DNA of 64,000 bases, from assembly GCA_052326585.1 (NCBI GenBank), contig JBKQLU010000023.1, positions 61,471 to 125,470 of the forward strand, in the 5' to 3' direction. Below are positions 16,920-25,652 of this stretch, in pieces. The notes below the pieces were generated by a model. That model did no database searches. It worked only from the letters and a program-made list of their open reading frames with translations, and was not told the origin of the DNA. Position 1 is the stretch's first letter; every line of letters starts with the position of its first letter. This DNA comes from JAPLJC01 sp052326585. GTDB lineage: Bacteria; Desulfobacterota; Desulfobaccia; Desulfobaccales; 0-14-0-80-60-11. The position numbers and the translations under genes are program-made.

Positions 16920-18203
16920 TCAGCGCTGCCAGAAACGGTCTTCCCGGAAGCGGGCGGCGGCGCCCAACTCCGCTTCAATCATCAGCAGGCGGTTATATTT
17001 GGCGATGCGCTCCGAGCGGCTGGCCGAGCCGGTCTTGATCTGGCCGCTGCCGCAAGCCACCGCCAGGTCTGCGATGAAGGTGTCTTCGGTCTCCCCGGAG
17101 CGGTGCGAAATGACCGTCCGGTAGCCATGGCGCAGGGCCAGGTGGATGGTCTCCAGGGTCTCGCTGACGGTGCCAATCTGATTCAGCTTGATGAGGATGG
17201 CGTTGGCCGCGCCCAACTCGATGCCCCGGGTCAGATAACGCCTGTTGGTGACGAAGATGTCATCGCCCACCAGTTGCAGCTTGCCTCCCAGTTCCCGGGT
17301 AAGGTGCACCCAGCCGTCCCAGTCGCCCTCGGCCAGGCCGTCTTCGATAGAGACGATGGGATAGCGCGCCGCCAGGCCGCGGTAATAGTCGGTCATGGCC
17401 CGGGCATCCCGGCGGGAGCCGTCCCCTTTTTTAAAGACATATTCCCCGGAGCCTTTATCGAAGAATTCCGAGGCCGCGGGGTCCAGGGCCAGGACCACGT
17501 CGGTACCCGGCTGGTAGCCGGCTTGCTCGATGGCGGCCATGATCAGGTCCAGGGCCGCCTCGTGGGAAGGCAGGTCCGGGGCAAAGCCGCCTTCATCACC
17601 CACGCCGGTGGCCAGACCCCGGGAGGACAAGACCTTTTTCAGGGTCTGGAAGACTTCTGCGGCCATGCGCAGGGCCTCGGCGAAGGTGGCGCCGCCCACC
17701 GGCATGATCATGAATTCCTGGATATCCAGGTTGTTGCCGGCGTGGGCCCCGCCGTTGATGATATTGAGCTGGGGCATGGGCAGGGTGGCCGCGGCCGTGC
17801 CTCCCAGATACCGGTAAAGAGGCAGGCCGGCCAGCGCGGCCCCGGCCCGGGCCACTGCCATGGAGACCGCCAGGATGGCGTTGGCCCCCAGGCGGCTCTT
17901 GGTGGGGGTGCCGTCCAGATCGCAGAGCAGTTGGTCGATGGCCGCCTGCTGCCCCGGATCCAGGCCTTGGAGCTTGGGGGCGATGACTTCCTGGATATTC
18001 TTGACCGCCTGCAGCACCCCTTTGCCCAAATAGCGGCGGCCGCCGTCACGCAGCTCCAGGGCCTCGTTTTCCCCGGTCGAGGCGCCGGAAGGCACCATGG
18101 CCCGGGTACGGAGGCCATTGTCCAGGGCCAAGTCGGCCAATACCGTAGGCTGGCCTCGGGAGTCGAGAATCTCCTGGCCGCGAATCTCTTGGATAGCGGG
18201 CAT
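16920..18203 (-). CDS. eno: Enolase
   Basis: 427 residues, the full family length. The N-terminus REILDSRGQPTVLADLAL, the loop SGASTGENEALELRDG, the metal ligands in LALDPAASEF, IEDGL and GDDIFVTN, the catalytic LIKLNQIGTVSET and the C-terminal SHRSGETEDTFIADLAV and GSASRSERIAKYNRL are all intact. It interconverts 2-phosphoglycerate and phosphoenolpyruvate in the cytoplasm. It is preceded by GGAGG close to the ATG, and appears monocistronic with its own terminator. Region 18204-18506 upstream shows no gene. Confidence 0.98.
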   Translation of the reverse strand: MPAIQEIRGQEILDSRGQPTVLADLALDNGLRTRAMVPSGASTGENEALELRDGGRRYLGKGVLQAVKNIQEVIAPKLQGLDPGQQAAIDQLLCDLDGTPTKSRLGANAILAVSMAVARAGAALAGLPLYRYLGGTAAATLPMPQLNIINGGAHAGNNLDIQEFMIMPVGGATFAEALRMAAEVFQTLKKVLSSRGLATGVGDEGGFAPDLPSHEAALDLIMAAIEQAGYQPGTDVVLALDPAASEFFDKGSGEYVFKKGDGSRRDARAMTDYYRGLAARYPIVSIEDGLAEGDWDGWVHLTRELGGKLQLVGDDIFVTNRRYLTRGIELGAANAILIKLNQIGTVSETLETIHLALRHGYRTVISHRSGETEDTFIADLAVACGSGQIKTGSASRSERIAKYNRLLMIEAELGAAARFREDRFWQR

Positions 18204-18506
18204 CTTCTCCTCCTAAAAAAAAATCCTGGCACCGCCCCTTAAGGGCCGGTCCGGTTCACCTCTCCGGTTTGCACCCTATCCTACCAGACCGGGGCGGAAA
18301 GCTCCATTCCTTCCTGAAGCCGGGGTTAAATTTTTTCCCTGACACGGTGGTGCGCCCGGGAAACAGCAAAGCGATCGGGGGGTTCGGCTCGCCTCCGGAT
18401 TAATGGCAAACCAGAGGCACGGGATCGCCCCGGAGGGACGCCCGCGGTTTTTTCGAGAGGTGCAACGATCCCGGTTGGCTAACTGGACCGAGGTCTGGCG
18501 ATTGGG

Positions 18507-18549
18507 AAAAAAATCCCAGGCCTCCTCCCTTTATAAGAGGAGGCCTGGG
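18507..18549 (-). terminator. Strong Rho-independent terminator of the DUF6600 gene
   Basis: A perfect 13-bp stem (CCCAGGCCTCCTC with GAGGAGGCCTGGG) around a 9-nt loop; on the minus strand it is followed by ATTTTTTT. It lies 37 nt after the DUF6600 stop. Confidence 0.85.
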
Positions 18550-18585
18550 GTTGGAGAAGATTCCCTATGGAACCCTCTGCTGCCG

Positions 18586-20238
18586 CTAACGTTTTTCCTC
18601 TTGCGGCGCCGCTGGCGCCGGATGCGGCGCTGGTGCCGGCCGTGGCGCCGGTGCTGGCGCCGGACGGGGCGCTGGCGCTGGATGGAACGCTGGCGCCGGA
18701 TGCGGCGCTGGCCTGGGTGCCGGCGGCCTGTAGCTGGGCCGCTCGGGCGGCCTATAGGCGGGCCGGGCTGGCGGTGTGTAGCTGGGCCGGGCTGGCGCCT
18801 TATATTCCGGCCGTTCTGGCACCTTATTTTCCGGCCGCTCTGGCGGTTTGTAGCCAGGCTGGGTTGGCGGCTTATAACCGGGCCGGGCCTCCGGGGTGAT
18901 GCCGGGCTGGACTGGCGGCTTATAGCCGGGGCGCGCCTCCGGGGTTACGCCGGGGCGGGCTTCGGGGGTAACGCCGGGGCGGGCTGGCGGCTGATAGCCG
19001 GGTCTCGCCTCCGGTCTGAAAACCCCGGCGGGCGCCGCAGGTTTCCCGCTCACCGCGGGCCTCAGGGGCGGCGCCGCCGGGCGGATCTGCTGCGATGCCG
19101 GTATCTTCCCGATCGCGGCCTGCTGCGCCGGGGTCAACTTCTTTAGGGACCTGGCCGGCAGCCCCGTGCCGGGGATGCCCGTCCTCACCGGGCGGGCCGC
19201 CTCGGGCGGAGCCTTGGGAATCCGGGCGCTCAGCGGCCGCACGTTGCCCGGCGCCGCCATAATGTTAGGTTTATTCAGGTTCACCCGGGCCTGGTTGACG
19301 TTGGCGATCCGCCGCGTCGACGGCAAGGGCCTGCCTTCGGTCAGGGCCTGCGGTTGGATATTCCGGATGGCGGGGTTGCCGTTCAGCACCCCGGGAGGGG
19401 CCGTCACGTTGTGAAACCTGTTGATGTTGGCCGTATTGTAATTCATGGCCCGGTTGAACTGAGCCCCGCTGATGTTGCCGTGCCGGGAGATGTAACTCGC
19501 CGGCGGTCCATAGCTATAGGCGCCGACAAATCCCCCGGCGAAGTAATTGGGCGGATAGTAGCTCGGCGCATAATAGCCGGAGCAGAGCACCGTTTGTCCA
19601 AAAAAGACCGGGATATAAGCCGGCGGCGCCAGACACGGCTGGTAGAGATAGCTGTAGGCCGGTGCATAGGGTTGGCCAAGACCCAGCAGGAAACTGGCCG
19701 CCTCGGCAAAGATCCAAAAGGGAGAGGTGAGCAGGTTGTCTACCGGCATCCCGGAATAATACCCTGCCGGGGCGTAGCCGTACGGCGGCGTATAGTCGGG
19801 CGGCGGAATGGGAGCCCAGCCGACGTAGGAGTCGTCTGCCGGCCAGCTATCGGGAGTCGTGCGCCACTCCACGGTGGAGGGGTACCAGGTGCGCCCCGGC
19901 GACCAGACCCAGCCATAGCCGGGGGTGGGCATCCAGTTGCCGTAGTGGTAGGTGGCCCAGGCCCAGGGTTCGTCGCTCTCAAAGACGTAACCGTCACTGG
20001 TGGGCACCCAGCGGCCGTTGGTATAGGGACGCCAATCTTCCCCCACATTGCTGGGCACCCAAACCGGCCCATAGTCCTGGTAATCCACCCACTCGCCGTA
20101 AGGGGCCAGGTCGTCATAGAACATGGCCACGTCCACTGAGGCTGCCCGGGCCGGCTGGCTGAGACCGCTGGCCAGCGCCAGGGCCAGTGTCATGGCCAGG
20201 ATTGCCATAAACACCGGAGATCGGCGTCTTCCTCTCAT
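18586..20238 (-). CDS. Exported DUF6600-type protein with proline-rich tail
   Basis: 550 residues. A signal peptide (residues 10-32, ending PARA) leads into a DUF6600-like Trp/Tyr/Gly-rich domain: LAPYGEWVDYQDYGPVW, EDWRPYTNGRW, DEPWAWATYHYGNW, YGWVWSPG and DSYVGWAPIPPP. Residues 180-330 are Tyr/Pro/Asn-rich. The last 180 residues are tandem degenerate P-rich units (RPGYKPP, RPGVTPEA, RPSYTPP) ending in an Ala-Pro-His run. Such proteins are periplasmic or cell-surface; function is unknown, and the tail could thread through peptidoglycan or bind polymers (inference). It is single, with its own strong terminator. Confidence 0.8.
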   Translation of the reverse strand: MRGRRRSPVFMAILAMTLALALASGLSQPARAASVDVAMFYDDLAPYGEWVDYQDYGPVWVPSNVGEDWRPYTNGRWVPTSDGYVFESDEPWAWATYHYGNWMPTPGYGWVWSPGRTWYPSTVEWRTTPDSWPADDSYVGWAPIPPPDYTPPYGYAPAGYYSGMPVDNLLTSPFWIFAEAASFLLGLGQPYAPAYSYLYQPCLAPPAYIPVFFGQTVLCSGYYAPSYYPPNYFAGGFVGAYSYGPPASYISRHGNISGAQFNRAMNYNTANINRFHNVTAPPGVLNGNPAIRNIQPQALTEGRPLPSTRRIANVNQARVNLNKPNIMAAPGNVRPLSARIPKAPPEAARPVRTGIPGTGLPARSLKKLTPAQQAAIGKIPASQQIRPAAPPLRPAVSGKPAAPAGVFRPEARPGYQPPARPGVTPEARPGVTPEARPGYKPPVQPGITPEARPGYKPPTQPGYKPPERPENKVPERPEYKAPARPSYTPPARPAYRPPERPSYRPPAPRPAPHPAPAFHPAPAPRPAPAPAPRPAPAPHPAPAAPQEEKR

Positions 20239-20611
20239 CTGCGTGCTCCTTGAAATTTTATGGGTTCAATCTTCTGCATGAAACCGGCCAAAAACCCCGC
20301 CGCTACAGGTGCTGCGCTCAGGAGAGGCTGCTCAGCGGGGAGGGGCTTGGCGTTCTTTCCTGCTACCCCATATTCCGGCCGTCTCCAGTTTACCGGAAAT
20401 GGTGCTCCCGTACTTCCGTCAATTCTTACTATATTAGATGGTTGACGATTTCAAATAATAAAGGGCCTGATGGATAAATTCGCGCCCCGCGACTAATTTT
20501 AGCGCGCCGCCGCTCTTTGGGCGTGGCGGCAGCGCGGCATTAGAGGCCGAGGGGCGCCGGTCCTGACTAAAGATATTTTCCGGCTTAATCGGAGAAGTCT
20601 TTTTCCAAAGG

Positions 20612-21409
20612 TCAGGCCTGCCGGGCCGGCAAATCCTGACCGGAAATAGTGGAACCGGCCGGAGGCGGCCACAGGTCCTCTTCCAAGACCAGGTCGCCCC
20701 CGGCGATCAGGAGAATCTTGCCCCAGGTTCCCTCCCGGAGAGAAATGGTTCCCCAGTTTTCCGGGCTGAGACCCTCTTCGATGGTGGTGAGCAGCAAGGC
20801 GTCTTCCAGCTTGCGGCCGCCCTTGAGCAGGCGGAATTGCCGGTGGTTGGTGAAGGCCCACAGAAAGCGGCCATTGCTGAGGAGCAGATTGTATTCGCCG
20901 GGGTATTGCCTGATCAGGCCGGCCAGGGCTTCCCGGAGGATTTCGAGGAAAGTGGGGTGGTTGGGCCGAAAGAAGGCCGCGGCGAACTGATCCCGCAGAA
21001 ATTCGAAGGTGCGGGCCGAATCGCTGTCGGCCTCCAGCAGCGGGGCCTGGGGGCTCCGGTAGGATTCAATGGCCCCGGCCTCGCCGTTGTGCGCGAAGAG
21101 CCAGGATTGCCCCCAAAAGTCCAGGGTAAAGGGATGGGCGTGGCACTCGTCGACCTGGCCGCTGCTCCGGGAGCGGATATGGGCCAGGATGACGGGTTTG
21201 GCTACCACCCGGGCCAGGCGCTGGAAGGAGTCGTGCGCCCGTCCGTCCTTAAAGACCGGCTCCGCAGACTTCTCCACCACCGGCTGGCGGCCGCGGAAGA
21301 AACCGATCCCCCAGCCGTGCACGTTGCGGCGGCCCCGGGCGGCAAACAGGGGCAGGGAACCGGCGGCGCCATGGCTCCGGGCGGCGCACAGGGCGAAAAG
21401 GTCGCACAT
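20612..21409 (-). CDS. Class II glutamine amidotransferase (YafJ-like)
   Basis: 265 residues of the YafJ/class II glutamine amidotransferase family. The N-terminal catalytic Cys2 (MCDLFALC) is present, as are HGWGIGFF, AHIRSRSSGQVDECHAHPF and the oxyanion/glutamine-binding FAHNGE. It hydrolyses the gamma-amide of glutamine or gamma-glutamyl compounds; no synthase domain is fused. Its ATG directly abuts the TAG stop of the upstream paralogue, so translation is coupled. Gap 20239-20611 toward the DUF6600 gene shows no gene. Confidence 0.85.
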   Translation of the reverse strand: MCDLFALCAARSHGAAGSLPLFAARGRRNVHGWGIGFFRGRQPVVEKSAEPVFKDGRAHDSFQRLARVVAKPVILAHIRSRSSGQVDECHAHPFTLDFWGQSWLFAHNGEAGAIESYRSPQAPLLEADSDSARTFEFLRDQFAAAFFRPNHPTFLEILREALAGLIRQYPGEYNLLLSNGRFLWAFTNHRQFRLLKGGRKLEDALLLTTIEEGLSPENWGTISLREGTWGKILLIAGGDLVLEEDLWPPPAGSTISGQDLPARQA

Positions 21410-22159
21410 CTACAGGTGTCCCTGGTAGAGAAGGTCCGCCCCGGAAATGATGAGAAGCTGGCCTCGGCTCCGGTCGGCATTGGCAAAGGCCTGCCAGTGG
21501 TCCGGGCCATCGCTGAGACCGCCGGCAACCGTGGTCAGCACCAGGGCCTCCCCCCGGGCCTGCGGCGGCTGATAGAGGAGCACCTCGCCAGCGTTGAGAA
21601 AGACGAAGAGCACCGTTTCGTTGGCTAGAAAAAAGAGGTAGTCCCCGGGATAGTCGGCGATGAGCCGTTTGCAGGTCAGCGCCAGGGCCTGGTAAAGGTT
21701 TTGGTCAGGCCAGACTTGCATCTCGGCCTCCATGCCGTCCCGGATAAATTCGAGGACCCTGGCTGCATCTGACGAGAGCGCTTCCGGTCTGATGGGCCTG
21801 GGGCTCTGGTAGGCCGAGACTTTCCGGGCATCCCCGCCCCAGCCGAAGAGCCAGTGATGGTGGAGAAACTTATCGCTCAAGGGCAGGAGCGGGGATTCCT
21901 GCCGCGGGCCGGCCTGGGGACCGCAGATCTGGGAGATGATGAGGCGGCTGTCCACCACCCGGGCCAGGCGCAAGAACCCGTCATGCACCTGGTCCCCGCT
22001 GTAGATGCCCTCAGAGGACTTTTCGATGAGCGCCCGGCCGTCGCGGAAGAAGCCGATGCCCCAGCCCCAAAGGTTATGCCGGGATTTTTCGGCAAAGCGG
22101 GACAGGTACTGCCAGGCGGAGCAGTCCTGGGCGGTGGAGCTGGCAAAGAGTTCACACAT
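21410..22159 (-). CDS. Decayed paralogue of class II glutamine amidotransferase
   Basis: 249 residues aligning end to end with the next gene: MCELFASS, WGWGIGFFRDGRALIEKS, VHDGFLRLARVVDSRLI, then ISQICGPQAG where the partner has LAHIRSRSSG, and WLFGWGGD where the partner has WLFAHNGE. Thus Cys2 is kept but the AHIR and AHNG motifs that bind glutamine and form the oxyanion hole are lost. It is probably catalytically dead or altered, possibly a regulatory or dimer partner of its neighbour. It lies between the CoA-transferase gene and the intact paralogue on the same strand. Confidence 0.8.
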   Translation of the reverse strand: MCELFASSTAQDCSAWQYLSRFAEKSRHNLWGWGIGFFRDGRALIEKSSEGIYSGDQVHDGFLRLARVVDSRLIISQICGPQAGPRQESPLLPLSDKFLHHHWLFGWGGDARKVSAYQSPRPIRPEALSSDAARVLEFIRDGMEAEMQVWPDQNLYQALALTCKRLIADYPGDYLFFLANETVLFVFLNAGEVLLYQPPQARGEALVLTTVAGGLSDGPDHWQAFANADRSRGQLLIISGADLLYQGHL

Positions 22160-22253
22160 GGGGGAGATCCTGTCGTTCCGGGTGAGAGCCGCAGTCCCCC
22201 CGGCCTTACGAAACAGACCCTTGGGCGCGGCCGCCGAGGCCGGCGGCTGAATG

Positions 22254-22985
22254 TCAGGCCGTAAGCAACCGCGCCGCGAACTGCGGATAGACCCGGGCCA
22301 GCCTCTCTCTTACCGGGCCATAGAGCAATTCCCGTTCCCCGGCGGATAACCCGGGGGTCTCCGGCGTCTGGACCGGGGCCCGGAACTCGAAGCCGGTGAG
22401 CCGGCGCATCTCTTCCAGGGTCTCCCCGGGATGAAGGCTCTCCAGCCACGGCGGCTCAGGCGGATTGAAGGCAAAGACGCACCTGGGGGTGACCAGGCGG
22501 GTGGGGCGGCCGGGGCGCTGCCGGGCGCTCAATTGGGGGGTGAACCCCGGCGCGGTGACCACGTCCACCTGGGGCACCAGCCCCCGGGGCTCGTGGGCGG
22601 TTTTGAAGAGCACCAGCCGCGCCACCACGTAGGCGAGTATCGCGGAGCCAGCCCCGCCGGGCAGCCTGACCTGTGGCCGGCGGTAATCGCCCACCGCCAT
22701 GAGGTTGATATTTCCCTGGCCGTCAATCTGGGCGCCGCTCAGGAAAAAGAGGTGCAGGGCTCCCGTCTGGGCCAGGTCGAAGAATCCCTGCCATTCGCCT
22801 TCAAAAGGCCAATCGGCGCTGCCAGCCACAAAGACCTGGGCTTGGGGCGCCCGGCTGAGTTTAGCCAGCCAGAGGGCGGCGGCGGGCATGGGGGAGAGGG
22901 TGCCACAGGCGGCCCACTCCCCGTCCCGCACTTCCCGGGCCAGGGCCCCGATCATCACTTCTTCGCCTAAGGTCAACTTATCCAT
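22254..22985 (-). CDS. CoA-transferase subunit (family I beta-type)
   Basis: About 243 residues resembling the B subunits of glutaconate/IpdAB-type CoA transferases: LTLGEEVMIGALAREV, the LFFLSGAQIDGQGNINLM stretch (family form: GaaQVDxxGNvN), LPGGAGSAILAY, and VTPRCVFAF-NPP near the C-terminus. No A subunit lies next to it. The IS1595-type element is inserted 8-16 bp upstream of the ATG at 22985. An open frame runs into the element (ATG at 23027), so the transposon could supply an alternative start. Before insertion the frame may have begun at a GTG in the right flank after a GAGGGGGG ribosome site (inference). Confidence 0.7.
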   Translation of the reverse strand: MDKLTLGEEVMIGALAREVRDGEWAACGTLSPMPAAALWLAKLSRAPQAQVFVAGSADWPFEGEWQGFFDLAQTGALHLFFLSGAQIDGQGNINLMAVGDYRRPQVRLPGGAGSAILAYVVARLVLFKTAHEPRGLVPQVDVVTAPGFTPQLSARQRPGRPTRLVTPRCVFAFNPPEPPWLESLHPGETLEEMRRLTGFEFRAPVQTPETPGLSAGERELLYGPVRERLARVYPQFAARLLTA

Positions 22986-22993
22986 AGTCGGGT

Positions 22994-23001
22994 TATTAAA
23001 A
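22994..23001. repeat. Left target-site duplication of the IS1595-type element
   Basis: TATTAAAA, repeated exactly at 25653-25660. An 8-bp duplication is the expected size for IS1595-family insertion. Confidence 0.7.
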
Positions 23002-23025
23002 CGCAATTTTATACTTGACAAACCC
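23002..23025 (+). repeat. Left terminal inverted repeat
   Basis: The inner 17 bp TTATACTTGACAAACCC are identical to the right end; the outer 7 bp are diverged. Confidence 0.75.
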
Positions 23026-23065
23026 ATACCTCAATGGTTATAGTATCTTTAACAAGGAGATAGCC

Positions 23066-23989
23066 ATGAGCAAATCAATTTTTTCGGCTCCCCAATTTCT
23101 CAGCGAAGAAGCCGCTTATGAGTTCGCTGAATCCAAAATTTGGTCCAAGGGTCGAGTTTGCCCTCATTGTGGGAGCAAAGAGCGCAGTACCAAAATGAAC
23201 GGCAAAGCTACCCGGATCGGCCTCTATAAGTGCTATGCTTGCCGGAAACAGTTTACCGTCAAGATCGGGACTATCTTTGAAGATAGCCATGTTCCTATGC
23301 GCTTGTGGCTCCAGGCCATATACTTGCTGTCTGCCTCTAAGAAGGGTTTTAGCGCCCACCAGCTTCATAGAACCCTTGGGGTGACTCTCAAGACTGCCTG
23401 GTTCATGGGACACCGTATCCGTGAAGCCATGAGAGAGGGCACCTTGGCTCCTTTTGGCTCCAATGGCGGAGCCGTAGAAGTTGACGAAACCTTTCTCTGG
23501 AATGAGGCTAATATGCCCAAACGCCGTGGATATGCTCATAAGCGCAAAGTCCTGTCTTTGGTGGACCGGGACTCCGGCGAAGCCCGGAGCATTGTCATTG
23601 ACGATCTTAGCGCCAAGGCTGTTGTCCCGATCTTGAAAGAGAACATCGCCCATGAAGCCAGGGTTATGACCGATGATGCCGGTCAATACAAATACCTGAA
23701 TGAGCATTTTTCGGAGCATGGAACCGTCTGCCATAGCACCGGCGAGTATGTTTCTCTTGCCGACCCCTCCATTCATACCAATACTGTGGAGGGCTTTTTC
23801 TCCATCTTCAAACGTGGTATGAAAGGTGTGTATCAGCATTGCAAGAAATCTCATTTACACCGCTACCTTGCCGAGTTCGACTTCCGTTATGGCAAGCGCA
23901 TCGCCAGGGGCATTGACGATACTGAGCGGGCCGACAAACTCCTTTGTGGCGTTGTGGGCAAAAGGCTCACTTATCAAACGACTCATTAA
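23066..23989 (+). CDS. IS1595-family transposase (ISXO2-like)
   Basis: 307 residues. The N-terminal zinc ribbon has CPHCGSKER and CYACRKQF. The ISXO2-like catalytic domain shows VEVDETFLW (first Asp), VMTDDAGQY (second Asp) and HTNTVEGFFSIFKRGM (Asn-x-x-Glu block that closes the DDxN/E active site). It mobilises the surrounding element. The start at 23066 has AAGGAG six bases upstream. No frameshift or internal stop is seen, so it looks functional. It is transcribed away from the CoA-transferase gene. Confidence 0.93.
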   Translation: MSKSIFSAPQFLSEEAAYEFAESKIWSKGRVCPHCGSKERSTKMNGKATRIGLYKCYACRKQFTVKIGTIFEDSHVPMRLWLQAIYLLSASKKGFSAHQLHRTLGVTLKTAWFMGHRIREAMREGTLAPFGSNGGAVEVDETFLWNEANMPKRRGYAHKRKVLSLVDRDSGEARSIVIDDLSAKAVVPILKENIAHEARVMTDDAGQYKYLNEHFSEHGTVCHSTGEYVSLADPSIHTNTVEGFFSIFKRGMKGVYQHCKKSHLHRYLAEFDFRYGKRIARGIDDTERADKLLCGVVGKRLTYQTTH

Positions 23990-24012
23990 AAAAGTTTAAC
24001 CACAAGATTTTA

Positions 24013-24591
24013 ATGATTACGGCAAGTTCAAAACTGCGTAAACGCACCAAATCAAAAAAACGGCAGAGCAAAAAGCCAGTAACCATTCACAAATCCAAAA
24101 AAGGGTTCCTAACCAAGTTAATCGGGGTTCTTGTGACCACCTATTGTATTTTTGCAGCCTTCCCCACATTCTATTCGAGGGTATGGCTTTCACCGTCTGT
24201 CTCCATTAACCCAAATGATCCTTTCGCTAACCGATTTGAAGTTTCTAACACAGGTAGTTTCGCTGTTTACAATATCCGCATTAAGGCAAAGTTTTCTGGA
24301 CAATTCGGGATGAATACTTTCAATAATATTAATGTTGCGGCAAAACCAGAAATTATACCTGAATTAGAGCCAGGACAGCATCCAGTCCAATGGATTCCAG
24401 TTACTTTCAATATCCCGAGCAGAGAAACAGATAAATTTGATTTACGTCTTGAAATCACCTTCACACCCTCTTTTGTGTGGTGGCACAGAACCCTACATCA
24501 ACGATTTGTTACAATACGTAGTAAAGATGGACATTTTCAATGGCTTGAGTACCCTTATGAGGAACCCACAAATGACTCCAAAAAAGACTAA
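24013..24591 (+). CDS. Transposon passenger: single-pass membrane protein, unknown
   Basis: 192 residues. A strongly basic N-terminus (about 15 Lys/Arg in the first 32 residues) is followed by one hydrophobic helix (LTKLIGVLVTTYCIFAAFPTF) and a beta-rich domain of about 130 residues with an immunoglobulin-like feel (SNTGSFAVYNIRIKAKF, LDLRLEITF-type strands). It begins 23 nt after the transposase stop with no strong ribosome site, so it may be translated by read-through coupling. I recognise no family. It is AT-rich like the rest of the element. Confidence 0.6.
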   Translation: MITASSKLRKRTKSKKRQSKKPVTIHKSKKGFLTKLIGVLVTTYCIFAAFPTFYSRVWLSPSVSINPNDPFANRFEVSNTGSFAVYNIRIKAKFSGQFGMNTFNNINVAAKPEIIPELEPGQHPVQWIPVTFNIPSRETDKFDLRLEITFTPSFVWWHRTLHQRFVTIRSKDGHFQWLEYPYEEPTNDSKKD

Positions 24592-24730
24592 ACCCGAACC
24601 CGATGACAAAGAGCAATATGCCCGGTTTATCGAGGCTGCCAAACAGATTGACAACCCTGGTGCAAAAAAAGCCTTCGATGATGCATTCGATAAAATAATT
24701 AAAACAAAGAAAAAATCCAAACCTCAGTAA
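24572..24730 (+). CDS. Transposon passenger: small acidic/basic protein, unknown
   Basis: 52 residues (MTPKKTKPEPDDKEQYARF and on), highly charged and probably helical, with a Lys-rich tail. GAGG lies nine bases upstream of the ATG, and the start overlaps the preceding gene by 20 nt, which suggests a coupled pair. It ends 2 nt before the convergent DUF3800 stop. The function is unknown; its size and charge would fit a nucleic-acid-binding or adaptor peptide, but that is speculation. Confidence 0.55.
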   Translation: MTPKKTKPEPDDKEQYARFIEAAKQIDNPGAKKAFDDAFDKIIKTKKKSKPQ

Positions 24731-24732
24731 AC

Positions 24733-25557
24733 CTATTTTTTTAAATCTTTTGGATCAACTATTATACCTATACTACCTTCGGATGTTTTACCTATATGAC
24801 CGCCGCCCTCCCAAAATGCCAACGACAACGCATCCCAGTAAAAATTATGTATTATATTAGTAGAAATTAATAGATTTTCTAATGACTTTCTTAGTGTATG
24901 ACCGGAGATTTTAGGCCAGACAGATACCCCCTCATACCTATTAATAGTTGTTGTATCATCTTTTCTGGTTTCATAGGCCAGAAGGTCGGCAGCTTGTAAC
25001 GGAAGAATGTCTCTGAATGACAGATGTTTATTTATCGGATGCACTTGTATGTAATCATCTTTAGGATATTGTGTGTCTGCCCTTGCGTATCTTGTAGCCA
25101 TTTGTATCTTATTGTAAACATCATTGGTTTTGCCTAGAAACATTTCAACAATAGTTTGGGGCCAATCGTTGCCAATTATCCACATACATGTGTAAAGGTT
25201 GAGGGAATAAGCCATATAATTTATTCCATCGCCTTCATTATAATCTCGCAAATCTTTTAAATCAACACCGGAAACAATTCCTTCTAGTTGGGAGTCTGAA
25301 ATAACCTTAACTAGGTCCTTTAACAAATTGTCCCTTGCAACAGTATCATGCTTATATTTTTTGAATGGTTTCTTAAAATGGGCAAATTCCTTCATGTGTA
25401 AATATGGGACATCGTGGCTTTTTAATGTTTTTTGCCACTCATTTTCAAAATATTGCCAGTTCTCTAAATGTCCGATATATCCACAGAGAGAGGATGCCAT
25501 AGCTTGAGGATCGTCTTCATCGCCACTATCATCAAAGTAGGCCCTCAAAATAGCCAT
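24733..25557 (-). CDS. Transposon passenger: DUF3800 protein
   Basis: About 274 residues. The N-terminus MAILRAYFDDSGDEDD is the DUF3800 hallmark (D-x-S/E-G after a beta strand, RNase H-like fold predicted for the family). Further conserved-looking blocks are LHMKEFAHF, IVSGVDLKDL and LQAADLLAYETRK. Family members often accompany mobile elements and defence islands and are suspected nucleases. A TTG at 25611 with GAGGG upstream is an alternative start adding 18 residues. It is convergent with the other passengers, and its promoter end faces the right inverted repeat. Confidence 0.8.
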   Translation of the reverse strand: MAILRAYFDDSGDEDDPQAMASSLCGYIGHLENWQYFENEWQKTLKSHDVPYLHMKEFAHFKKPFKKYKHDTVARDNLLKDLVKVISDSQLEGIVSGVDLKDLRDYNEGDGINYMAYSLNLYTCMWIIGNDWPQTIVEMFLGKTNDVYNKIQMATRYARADTQYPKDDYIQVHPINKHLSFRDILPLQAADLLAYETRKDDTTTINRYEGVSVWPKISGHTLRKSLENLLISTNIIHNFYWDALSLAFWEGGGHIGKTSEGSIGIIVDPKDLKK

Positions 25558-25628
25558 AGACCAATCCCGTGGAGGGGAAATTAAAACTGATAACTCCGAT
25601 ACTGGTATCAATTTTCCCTCTTTTCCGC

Positions 25629-25652
25629 GGGTTTGTCAAGTATAACTTCCCT
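25629..25652 (-). repeat. Right terminal inverted repeat
   Basis: It contains GGGTTTGTCAAGTATAA, the exact complement of the inner part of the left end. TATTAAAA, the target duplication, follows at 25653-25660. Confidence 0.75.

Larger units (their letters stand above)
23002..25652. mobile_element. IS1595-family transposon with passenger genes
   Basis: A 2,651-bp element. Its ends are 24-bp inverted repeats (23002-23025 and 25629-25652) sharing an identical inner 17 bp, TTATACTTGACAAACCC. It is flanked by the 8-bp direct repeat TATTAAAA. It contains an ISXO2/IS1595-type transposase, two small plus-strand genes and a convergent DUF3800 gene. The interior is much more AT-rich than the host DNA on both sides. 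IS1595-family elements are known to carry passenger genes. The transposase frame is intact, so the element may be recent or active. Confidence 0.85.

Noticed and set aside
18586..19000. Short period repeats in the DUF6600 gene, considered as a CRISPR or minisatellite
   Set aside because: They are in frame, encode degenerate P-rich units and have no constant repeat/spacer pattern.
18403..19146. A 247-codon Arg/Trp-rich plus-strand frame
   Set aside because: It is the antisense of the proline-rich repeats of the DUF6600 protein and crosses its strong terminator.
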